38,371 nt of DNA from JBGPRB01 sp964422155 (GTDB taxonomy: Bacteria; Chloroflexota; Dehalococcoidia; Dehalococcoidales; RBG-16-60-22), in contig CAYQZZ010000013.1 in NCBI GenBank assembly GCA_964422155.1, positions 1 through 38,371 of the forward strand, given 5' to 3'. The notes below the pieces were generated by a model. It was not told the DNA's origin and did no database searches. It was given only the letters and a program-made list of their open reading frames with translations. Made by a program: the position numbers and the translations under genes. This document shows, in pieces, positions 16,838-25,400 of the stretch (within the stretch, counting starts at the first letter, position 1; every line of letters starts with the position of its first letter).

Positions 16838-17109
16838 ACATCGAAAACCTACAGCAGTTGACACAATTCCAGGTCGACGAGCAATCCCATATCATCGCCA
16901 ACAAGGATATTTGTAAATCATGTGACCACCGTGCTTGCGTCAAGGCGTGCCCGGCCAACTGCTATACCTTCGATGAAGCAACGAAGCTGTTGAGCGTCGT
17001 CTACGAGACGTGTCTGGAATGCGGCACCTGCTATGTCATCTGCGACAAGGGGGCGCTGGACTGGAGCTATCCGCGGGGCGGCTACGGCGTTTGCTACCGG
17101 CTGACCTGA
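16834..17109 (+). CDS. FixX-like ferredoxin
   Basis: A 91-residue ferredoxin-like partner of FixC. The cysteines fall in two groups: C-x2-C-x4-C-x3-C-P (CKSCDHRACVKACPANCY) and C-x2-C-x2-C-x3-C (CLECGTCYVICDKG). The C-terminal LDWSYPRGGYGVCYRL is typical of FixX. The irregular first group is normal for this family and may or may not hold a second cluster. It corresponds to the iron-sulphur domain that is fused in animal-type ETF-QO. The ATG overlaps the fixC stop codon, and fixA follows ten bases later. Confidence 0.92.
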   Translation: MNIENLQQLTQFQVDEQSHIIANKDICKSCDHRACVKACPANCYTFDEATKLLSVVYETCLECGTCYVICDKGALDWSYPRGGYGVCYRLT

Positions 17110-17119
17110 AAGCACATAT

Positions 17120-18010
17120 ATGAAGATTATCGTCTGTCTGAAAGAAGTAATTGACCCGGCGCTGAGCCTTGATTTTGGCCTGAGAAACAGCGTTGTTTTC
17201 AGGGAAGGACTGCCTCTAAAACTTAATCCCAATGATGCCGCAGCATTAGCCATGGCCCTCGGCCTCAAATCGCCGGAGGCAGGCTTCCCTATAGAAATTA
17301 CCGTCATTTCCATCAGCCCGGAAAGGGTGGAGAGCTACCTGAGAAACGGGCTGGCCCTCGGTGCCGATAAAGCTATACGCATCTGGGAAAAGGACTTCGA
17401 TAAAATAACTTCTTACCAGAAGGCAAGGATATTATCCGGGGCTATAAAGCTCTCTGGTGCCGACCTCGTTATTACGGGCGCCAAAAGCCTGGACACCGGC
17501 AACGGGCAGGTCGGTCCCCTGATAGCGGGATGGCTCGATTTACCATGTATCTGCGAGGTCGTCAGTATCAAGTTAAACGCAGCACAGAATAATGTCATTC
17601 TTATCAAAAACATCGGCCGGGGGGAGCGGGAAAAAATACAGTGTTCCCTGCCGGCGGTGATAACGGTCAGGGGGGAGGGAAAACTCCCCTACGCCTCGCT
17701 GGACAGGCTCATCGAAAGCAAATATAGTGAAGTAACATTGCTCTCTCCTGCCGACCTCGGTATATCCGCCGTCGAGTTGAAGAACGACCCCACCAGGGTT
17801 ACCGATCTCTCTTACCCGAGGCCGAGGCCCGTTAAAGTCCCGCCGCTGGACACCTCACTGCCGGCGTTTTACCGCATCCTGCAACTGCTGGAGGGCGGTA
17901 TTGCCAAGAGAAAGGGGCGGATGCTACAGGGCAGCAGCGAAGAACTGGCCGAACAGCTATTCCAGCTCTTTCTCGATGAGGGTGTCATTAAATCGGCGGC
18001 AGAACATTGA
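17120..18010 (+). CDS. Electron transfer flavoprotein beta subunit (FixA-like)
   Basis: A 296-residue ETF beta/FixA protein, the partner of FixB. It begins MKIIVCLKEVIDPALSLDFG and keeps LNPNDAAALAMALGL, LALGADKAIRI and the ETF-beta signature region (LPAVITVRGEGKLPYASL). The C-terminus (about residue 240 on) is longer than in housekeeping ETF beta and may wrap FixB. It is the last gene of the fixBCXA unit, a different order from the usual fixABCX. Whether this ETF bifurcates electrons with NADH cannot be judged by eye. A C/G-run hairpin follows its stop. Confidence 0.9.
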   Translation: MKIIVCLKEVIDPALSLDFGLRNSVVFREGLPLKLNPNDAAALAMALGLKSPEAGFPIEITVISISPERVESYLRNGLALGADKAIRIWEKDFDKITSYQKARILSGAIKLSGADLVITGAKSLDTGNGQVGPLIAGWLDLPCICEVVSIKLNAAQNNVILIKNIGRGEREKIQCSLPAVITVRGEGKLPYASLDRLIESKYSEVTLLSPADLGISAVELKNDPTRVTDLSYPRPRPVKVPPLDTSLPAFYRILQLLEGGIAKRKGRMLQGSSEELAEQLFQLFLDEGVIKSAAEH

Positions 18011-18035
18011 AAAACATCGCCTACCAATTACACCT

Positions 18036-18235
18036 CCCCCTTTTAAAAAAGGGGTCTTGCCCCAATTGTCATTCTGAGGAGTCCGCCTCAGGCGGATGAC
18101 GAAGAATCTGTGGGTGGGGCTGGTAACGCACAGATAGTCCCAGCCACCCTTAGACCCTTCGTACGCTTGAGGCGTACTCAGGGTGACAAGGATACAGTTC
18201 TTTTGAGGCAAAGCCATAAGGGGGATAGAGGGGGA
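18036..18235. repeat. Cluster of intergenic palindromes and G-run repeats between fixA and mftF
   Basis: From left to right: CCCCTTTT-AA-AAAAGGGG (18037-18054); a TGTCATTCTGAG...GAAGAATCT copy (18067-18109) with inner stem GTCCGCC/GGCGGAT; an inverse-orientation copy (18152-18188) with a perfect GTACGC/GCGTAC stem; and G-runs (18218-18235) next to the mftF start. No gene is seen. The first hairpin lacks a long U-tract, so a terminator role is uncertain. Confidence 0.6.
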
Positions 18236-18236
18236 T

Positions 18237-19691
18237 TTGATAACGGAAGGATTCGGCTTTTCACTGGCAGATAACACCTACCTGAGAGCAGACCCTGACG
18301 GCTATTTACTCCTCTCCCACCTGCCGCTGAGAATTCTCCGCTTAAATAACTCTCTCTTCAATCTCCTCAAGCACATCCGTGATGGGGATGAGCTATCGGA
18401 ATTCATCAGTCAGAATCCCGATATAAATCCGGGAAATATTTTAAAAGTCCTGCTTTCCCTCGTGTCGAGAGGATACCTGAAACTGGAGAGGATAGCAGCC
18501 ATAGCGGAATACCCACGCGTCTCCGTTATCATACCGGTGCGAGACCAGCCCGAAGATTTGCTCGAGTGCCTGCGTTCGATTAAAAATCTCAATTACCCGA
18601 AAGACCGGCTGGAAATCATCGTGGTGGATGACGGCTCTCAAAAGGATATCTCCCGGATTATTACGAATGAAAATATCAGGGTTATCCGACAGGTAGAGTC
18701 GAAAGGCCCGGCGGCCTGCCGGAACACCGGGGCCGAAAATGCACACGGCGATATCTTTGCCTTTCTGGATGTCGACTGCGTGGCCGGGGAGAACTGGCTC
18801 AAAGAGACGATACCATTTCCCCAGGTAGTAAAAGTGGGGGCGGTGGGCGGCTATGTGGACGGTTTCTATAAAGACAGTCCGCTGGACCGTTATGAAAAAG
18901 TGTTTTCTTCACTGAACATGGGCAAACGGCTTATCTTAGAAGCTAAAACGGAATCCAGCTTCTACGTACCCACGGCCAATATGCTGGTTACCAGGGAAGC
19001 TTTTACGTCAACCGGCGGCTTCAAAGAGGGGATGCACGTGGGGGAGGACGTGGATTTCTGCTGGCGATTGAGAGACCTGGGGTACTCACTCCTTTACGTT
19101 CCCTTCGGCAGAGTGGCGCATAAGCACCGCAGCCACCTCGGCAGGATGCTGCAACGCCGCATCGAATACGGAACCTCGGAGGCTGAGCTTTACCGTACGC
19201 ACCGCGATAAAAGGAAGGGGTTCGCTATTTCCCCATATTCTGGCTTGTCTTTCCTGGCGCTGACCCTCTCTATCCTGCTGATGAATCCTTATCCCCTATG
19301 TCTGATACCGCTTCTTTTCGTCATCGACCTGTGGCGGAAGTCCGCAACTGTGGCGAGATTTAAAATAGAAATCTCTTTCCCGCAGATAGTATATTCAGCT
19401 TTAAGAAGCTATCTTTCCTTTTTCTATTTCGCTTTTTTCCATCTGATGAGATACTACCTGATTCTAATCGTCGGACTCGGCTTTCTATGGCACCCTCTGT
19501 GGCTTTTCAGCGGGCTGGCGTTAGTCGATACATCCATCGTGGACTACTACGTGAAAAAGCCGAGCCTGCTTTACCCGGTTTTCCTCTTCTTTTACCTTCT
19601 GGAACACCTGGCATATCAGATTGGCGTGTTCCGGGGTTGCCTGAAGCTGAAATATTTCGGCTCTTATCTCCTTGCGTTCAGGCGCGCTTAA
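18237..19691 (+). CDS. mftF: Mycofactocin system glycosyltransferase MftF
   Basis: A 484-residue membrane-anchored family 2 glycosyltransferase with the MftF plan: an N-terminal PqqD-like region (about residues 5-85), a GT-A catalytic domain (VSVIIPVRDQPEDLLECLRS from about residue 97; FLDVDC as the metal-binding DxD; GEDVDFCWRLRDLGY), then several hydrophobic helices near the C-terminus. MftF adds glucose units to premycofactocin, giving the oligoglycosylated cofactor. The fusion of a peptide-recognition-like domain to GT2, and its place in the same strand run as mftABC, support the call over a generic GT2. The start is TTG 18237, preceded by G-rich sequence. Its stop overlaps the stop of the convergent dehydrogenase gene in a shared TTAA. 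Confidence 0.87.
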   Translation: MITEGFGFSLADNTYLRADPDGYLLLSHLPLRILRLNNSLFNLLKHIRDGDELSEFISQNPDINPGNILKVLLSLVSRGYLKLERIAAIAEYPRVSVIIPVRDQPEDLLECLRSIKNLNYPKDRLEIIVVDDGSQKDISRIITNENIRVIRQVESKGPAACRNTGAENAHGDIFAFLDVDCVAGENWLKETIPFPQVVKVGAVGGYVDGFYKDSPLDRYEKVFSSLNMGKRLILEAKTESSFYVPTANMLVTREAFTSTGGFKEGMHVGEDVDFCWRLRDLGYSLLYVPFGRVAHKHRSHLGRMLQRRIEYGTSEAELYRTHRDKRKGFAISPYSGLSFLALTLSILLMNPYPLCLIPLLFVIDLWRKSATVARFKIEISFPQIVYSALRSYLSFFYFAFFHLMRYYLILIVGLGFLWHPLWLFSGLALVDTSIVDYYVKKPSLLYPVFLFFYLLEHLAYQIGVFRGCLKLKYFGSYLLAFRRA

Positions 19692-20806
19692 TCGTACATA
19701 ATCACCCACCGCCCTATTACTTCCCGGGCTAACATAGCCTTCTTTACCTTATCAAGGTCTTCGAGCTTAATCGACCTCGTAATCAGTTTGTCGGTTTTTA
19801 AAAGTCCGGTGTTCATAACTTCCATTAAACTGGGGAGGTCTTCGGTCGGGTGAGTCTCGCCATATAAAGTACCTCTTATCGACTTCGCATGGAGAGGTGC
19901 ATAAAAAAGAGGGATACTGGTAACTGAATTAATCGGGGGTATTCCGATAGCAACTACGATACCATTGGAGCGAATCGCCCACCATGCCTGTACCTGGGCT
20001 CCCGGGTCGCCGGTGGCCTCAATAGCAAACTCCAGCCCTTCTCCGCCGGTAAGGTTTTTGATTATAGGGATGGGGTCATCCTTACTGGAATTTATAAAGT
20101 GGGTAGCCCCGAATTCCAGGGCTATGTCCCGCTTGGATATCTCCAGGTCAACAGCAAAGATAGGATAGCAGTTACGCAGCGCTGCAAAACGGATGGCATT
20201 CAGCCCGATGCCCCCACACCCCCATATCCCTACTGAGTTGCCTTCACGCGCGTTAGCCACATTAACAATACTCCCCCAACCGGTGGCTATAGAGCATCCG
20301 AGCTGGCAGAGCTGCTCAGGAGGTAATTTGATATGGTCGGGCACGCGTATGGCGCCAATTTCCGGCATAACACTGTGGGTAGCAAAACCGGCGATAAAGC
20401 TGCCCAGTCCAACCCTTTTACCATTCTTATCTGTCAATCGTGAGGTGCCATCCAGGAGATTCCCGGCTTGAAAAAACACCTTGCTTGTATCGCACAGATT
20501 AGGATGTCCCCGCCGACACTGGAAACAGTGCCCGCAGGGCACCATCCAGCACCCGATGACACGGTCGCCTGGCTTCAATTTAGTCACACCCGGACCTACT
20601 TTCTCTACCACCGCACAGGCTTCGTGACCGGGAACCATGGGAATATCCTGCGGTATATGTCCCTCCCAGACAGACAGGTCAGAGTGGCAGAAGCCGCAAG
20701 CCAGCATCTTTACCTGCACCTCTTTCTCACGGGGTTCAGCCAGTTCCAACTCCTCGATAGACATCGGCGCTCCGTATTCACGCAAAACGGCAGCCTTAAT
20801 TTTCAT
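19688..20806 (-). CDS. Zinc-dependent alcohol dehydrogenase, NDMA-dependent (nicotinoprotein) type candidate
   Basis: A 372-residue medium-chain dehydrogenase. Catalytic zinc ligands (GFCHSD, GHEACA) and the structural zinc cysteines (CGHCFQCRRGHPNLC) are intact, as is the Rossmann motif GIWGCGGIGLNAIRFA. The DGTSRL insert after the zinc loop, the CSIATGWGSIVNVA segment and VDLEISKRDIALEFGATHFI resemble, from memory, the NDMA-dependent alcohol dehydrogenases found with mycofactocin, which keep NAD(H) bound and hand electrons to the peptide cofactor. Lying tail to tail with mftF fits that role. The ATG at 20806 has a perfect AGGAGG. An ordinary NAD-dependent formaldehyde- or aryl-alcohol-type dehydrogenase is the alternative. 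Confidence 0.88.
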   Translation of the reverse strand: MKIKAAVLREYGAPMSIEELELAEPREKEVQVKMLACGFCHSDLSVWEGHIPQDIPMVPGHEACAVVEKVGPGVTKLKPGDRVIGCWMVPCGHCFQCRRGHPNLCDTSKVFFQAGNLLDGTSRLTDKNGKRVGLGSFIAGFATHSVMPEIGAIRVPDHIKLPPEQLCQLGCSIATGWGSIVNVANAREGNSVGIWGCGGIGLNAIRFAALRNCYPIFAVDLEISKRDIALEFGATHFINSSKDDPIPIIKNLTGGEGLEFAIEATGDPGAQVQAWWAIRSNGIVVAIGIPPINSVTSIPLFYAPLHAKSIRGTLYGETHPTEDLPSLMEVMNTGLLKTDKLITRSIKLEDLDKVKKAMLAREVIGRWVIMYD

Positions 20807-20836
20807 CTTTTTCCTCCTGCTTCTTAATTAATGCAC

Positions 20837-22084
20837 TCACCCGGCACAGTACTGGATATCGGCGCTCGGGTAGACAGCCACCTTTGCCCCGGTCTTGTGG
20901 CTCTCCTTCAGCAGCCTCAGAACACCAGCCCAATCATGCATTAATATTACTTTATCCGTATCTTCCAGGTAGTTCTTGCTGGAAAGCTCGGTATACTCGC
21001 TGAAGATAATCAAGCGGTTCACGTTCGGCGGCGGTTTCATCTGGAGTCGCAACTGCCCGCCGATGGTATTCCCAAAGGGCCCCATGAGATAGTGGGTAAC
21101 CTGCCCTTCCGGAGCGTTGGCAATGAGAACGACATCGCCGCCATGCTTACTTACCGCGGGAAAAGCGATTAACAGTCCGGAAATAGCTTCGTTAGCCTTG
21201 GCGAAGGTATTGGCAATAACGATATCCTTGTCCCTGGCGGAAGGGGTCAGATAGTGAGTCCTGGCTTCTTCGAGGGCAGCGGCGTAAGCCGGCTGGGGGG
21301 CACCGGCAAAGATGTCCGCTATCTCACCCCACATATTGACAATGGCGTCTATTTTCATATCCAGCCCTACAATGTCCGCCGCTTCGTCAATGTCCCGGCG
21401 CCGCGGGTTATCCTCAAAGGCACCCATGCCGGTCACCGTATCATTAAATTCTCCTTTTCGGGAGACTGCCCGCGGCGAATGAAGAGCCAGTATCGTTTCG
21501 TAGGCAGCCACCCCCGGCAGCACAATCTTGCTACCACCGCCGAATCCGGCCATGATATGCGGTACGATGGAACCGATGCCTATCTTGAGGTCGCACTTCA
21601 TTACCTCGGCGTTGATGCGGACCTCCGTACCGCCGGTCGTCGTCCCGGCATAAACGCAGTTAGCGAACGGTGCATGATTATAGACCGGAAATCGTGCCAG
21701 CACATCCTCTCCCAGCTTCTTAACGAAGTCGAGTCGGTTCAGCGCCCCGTGACAGCCGCAGGCGGCGATAAAGCGTATCTGGCTATCATTAATACCGGCG
21801 GCGGCCAGTTCTTCCAGCACATGGGGTATAATCTCCGCCACCCTGGTGACCCTCGCCATGTCATCGAAGAGGATAACCACCTCTTTCTTACCTCTGGCAT
21901 ACTCCCGCAGCGGCGGCATGCCGATAGGACTGGCGATGGCCTTCTTAATCCCGGCGGGCTTTAAATGCTGTCGATTGTATCCCACCATGTTGCAGACTTC
22001 CACCTGCCAGCTTTCTGGGAGTGTGATTTTCAACTCCTTTACTCCATGCCAGGCTAGCTGGGGCAAGGTAATTTTATTTACCAA
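20837..22084 (-). CDS. LarA-like nickel-pincer racemase/epimerase family protein
   Basis: A 415-residue member of the LarA (DUF2088) family, which racemises or epimerises alpha-hydroxy acids using a nickel-pincer nucleotide bound to a lysine. H176, K186 and H202 (VPHIMAGFGGGSK, then a His 16 residues on) have exactly the spacing of L. plantarum LarA H174, K184 and H200, and a further His in CGCHG (H112) probably matches H108. The active site therefore looks intact. The genes for making the cofactor (larB, larC, larE) are not in this window. TTG 22084 is the start, five bases after GGAGGT. The stop lies 30 bases upstream of the adjacent dehydrogenase start, so the two share an operon. The substrate is unknown. 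Confidence 0.9.
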   Translation of the reverse strand: MVNKITLPQLAWHGVKELKITLPESWQVEVCNMVGYNRQHLKPAGIKKAIASPIGMPPLREYARGKKEVVILFDDMARVTRVAEIIPHVLEELAAAGINDSQIRFIAACGCHGALNRLDFVKKLGEDVLARFPVYNHAPFANCVYAGTTTGGTEVRINAEVMKCDLKIGIGSIVPHIMAGFGGGSKIVLPGVAAYETILALHSPRAVSRKGEFNDTVTGMGAFEDNPRRRDIDEAADIVGLDMKIDAIVNMWGEIADIFAGAPQPAYAAALEEARTHYLTPSARDKDIVIANTFAKANEAISGLLIAFPAVSKHGGDVVLIANAPEGQVTHYLMGPFGNTIGGQLRLQMKPPPNVNRLIIFSEYTELSSKNYLEDTDKVILMHDWAGVLRLLKESHKTGAKVAVYPSADIQYCAG

Positions 22085-22442
22085 GTCAGACCTCCGTACA
22101 AAATAAATCCTTTCAATAGTTGCATAAGCTATTGTTTCTGACGCTCAGGATACCACCGATTGTCTTTTACAGAAGATTTGTTCATCTGAAGATACAATTC
22201 TTGGGGATTTTGCTTGAGTAACTTAATTATGGACTGGGGAGATTCTATTGTCAAAACAATGGAAACCATGACCTTAGTTCTAGTATTTTTGGATAGTTAT
22301 TTATAAATCGTTTACATAACATATCAAGAAATTAACAAAATATTTACCAGCCCGGTGCTATTTTTTAACCACATGGCGAATATTCTGAGAACGGACGCGA
22401 GCCTGTTGTCTTTACTTATGCGCACGGGAAGGTGGTGTTGAA
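22085..22442. other. 358-base intergenic region between divergent genes
   Basis: AT-rich DNA separating the LarA-like gene from the histidine kinase. I find no gene, RNA or strong repeat. TTTACA at 22311-22316 could be a -35 element for the kinase, but no good -10 follows at the right distance. The kinase ribosome binding site (GGGAAGGTGGTG) is at the right end. Confidence 0.4.
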
Positions 22443-25400
22443 ATGAAGAATACCTATCCTGAAATTAAAAAAAATTCACAGGTCGTTACCCGGGAGCCTG
22501 ATGATGCCGATGAGAGCGACTCAAATTACGCTTCATTTGAGAATAACGATATTTTCCATATCATCGCGAAAAACACCAGCTACATGATATTACATTTCCA
22601 GTTCAAGCCAGCCGGCAGGCTGGTCTACGTGAGCCCGTCTTCTTCCCGCATTATCGGGTACACACCGGAGGAATTCTATGCCGACCCTGATCTCGCCGTG
22701 AGATGCATCCATCCGGACGACCAGAAACTCCTTATGGATTTTCTAAACCCGGACACTCCGTACGACAGTGAGCCGCTCGTCCTGCGCTGGATACATAAAG
22801 ACGGCAGAACAATCTGGATTGAGCAGACCAAGACGGTGATTCACAACAAGCGCGGAGAGAAGGCTGATGTCTATTATATAGCCCGCAATATCACTGAGCG
22901 TAAGATGGCAGAAGAGGCGCTGCGGGAGAGTCAGAAATTCAATGCCAGTCTGATGGAAAACGCGCCACATGCCACGGTGGTCATTAATCCAGACACTTCG
23001 ATTAGATATGTCAACCCTGCATGGGAAAAGTTAAACGGCTGGTCCCTGGCTGAAGTTATCGGTATGAAAGCCCCGTACCCGTGGTGGCCTGAAGAATTTA
23101 AACAGACGTTTTCTGATGGCTTTAAAGAAGCCATGAAACAGGGCAGCGGCAAAGCCGAGGTAATCGCTCAGAAGAAAAACGGCGAACTCTACTGGATTGA
23201 CATGAACTGGGCTTCCGTAACACATAACGGGGAATTCTTATACCTGCTGATAAACTCTATCGATATTACCGAGCGCAAGCAGGCTGAGGAGAAACAGCAG
23301 GCAATCATCAAAACAGCCCTTGACGGTTTCTGGATATGCAATCTGGAGGGCAAATTTCTTGAAGTAAACGACTCATATTGTAAGATGACAGGTTATACGC
23401 GCGAAGAGCTGCTTAAGATGTCCATCCACGATATTGAAGCCGTGGAAAATCCCGAGCAGACTGCGCAACATATAAAAAAAATAGTGGAGAAAGGTTCAGA
23501 CCGTTTCGAAACGCAACATAAATGCAAAGATGGCAAGGTAATTGATATTGAAATCAGTGTAAATTATCCCAGTTCAGGGGAAGGGCAAATGTTCGTATTT
23601 GTCCGTGAAATCACCGAACGCAAGCGAGTGGAGGTGGCTCTGGCTAACGAAGCGGTCCGGCGGCGTATCCTGATCGAACAATCACGTGATGGGATTGTTA
23701 TCCTCGACCAGAATGGCAAGGTGTATGAGGCTAACCAGCGATTTGCCGATATGCTGGGATATTCGCTCGAGGAAGTCAGTCAGCTTCATGTTTTTGATTG
23801 GGAGTTCCTGTATCCACGAGAACAAACAATCGAAATGATCAAGACCGTTGATGAGAAAGGCGACCACTTTGAGACGCAGCACCGCCGTAAAGATGGAACG
23901 ATTTTTAATGTTGAAATAAGCACCAATGGAGCCATGTTCGCCGGGCATAAACTTATTTTTTGTGTGTGCCGGGATATCACCGAGCGCAAGCGGGCGGAGA
24001 TGGAGCTGGTATCCGCTCAGGAGAAACTGAAAGAGGCCCATCGCCTGGCACACATCGGAACCTGGGACCTGGTTTTAGAAAGCAATAAGGTAACATGGTC
24101 AGAGGAACTGTACAACATCGTCGGCTGGGACCCGTCACGCAAAAATATTTCCGCTGCGGAACTCCCGGGTCTCTATACACCAGACAGCTGGAATAGGCTT
24201 AATCAAGCTATTACGAAGGCTCTCGCTACCGGCGAACCGTACAACCTTGAACTGGAAATCATCCGCCCGGACGGCACCACGCGATGGGTAACCGAATTCG
24301 GCGGGGTGATGCGTGACGGGAACGGAAAGGTCACCGGGCTTCATGGCACGTTACAGGACATCACCGAGCGCAAGCGAGTGGAGAAGGCGTTACGGGAGTC
24401 AGAGGAAAAGTTCTCTAAAGCTTTTCATTCCAGCCCCATTTCGGTTTCCATCAGCCGACTTAAGGATGGCAAATTCATTGAAGTTAATGATAGTTTCCTC
24501 CGGGATAAGGGCTATACCCGCGAAGAGGTAATCGGCCACAGTTCAACGGAGTTAAACATCTGGGCGATCCCGGGCACACGCGATAAAATAATACAGACGC
24601 TGAAGGAGCGGGGTCGGGTTCACAACGAACAAACTCAATTCCGTACGAAGTCGGGTTACGTTCGTACAGGATTATTGTCTGCAGAACTAATTAACATCGG
24701 TAATGAGCCATGTCTGATCACCCTGAACAACGACATAACCCAGCAAAAGCTGTCTGAGGAACGATTAAGACTACTCAGTTCCGTCACGCAGCAGGTATCT
24801 GATTCTACAATAGTTACCGACCGCAATTTCAAGATTACCTATATGAACAAGGCAGCCCAGGATATACTTGGTTATTCCGCCGAAGAGACGCTGGGTAAAG
24901 GCCTGGATATATTTAATGCCGAACCTGTACCCGAGGAAGTTATCCAGAACATTTTCCAGACGGTTGCCTCCGGTAAAGTCTGGAGCGGAACGGTACCCAA
25001 AAGACGCAAAGATGGCAATATTATCACTTGCGAAACTAGAGTGTCTCCTCTCTACGACGAGAAAGGTCAGGTTTCTTCATTCATAGACGTCCAGCGCGAT
25101 GTCACCGAACAGAAAGAGGTTGAGGTAAAACTACAGGAACATAAAAAATTAATTGAGAGCATTCTGGCCACCATGCCGGAGGGGGTAATCGTTATCGATG
25201 GGAATGACCGGATAATACTGGCCAATGAAGCTTTCTATAAGATTTTCCACCGCAGTAAAAAAACGACCATAAACAAATTGCTCAGTGACACTATACACTT
25301 AGACCAATTAGTCAACCTGTACAAGGCAGTGAAACGTGGAAAATATGAGAATTATACGCTGGAATTCAGATACCGGGTACAGAACCTTGATAAGATAATT

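Noticed and set aside
12232..18188. CRISPR array made of the recurring palindromes
   Set aside because: Copies are irregularly spaced over 6 kb, differ in sequence and orientation, and no cas gene is present.
21254..21964. 236-residue plus-strand open frame opposite the LarA-like gene
   Set aside because: Antisense to a gene with intact active-site residues; no motifs or start signal.
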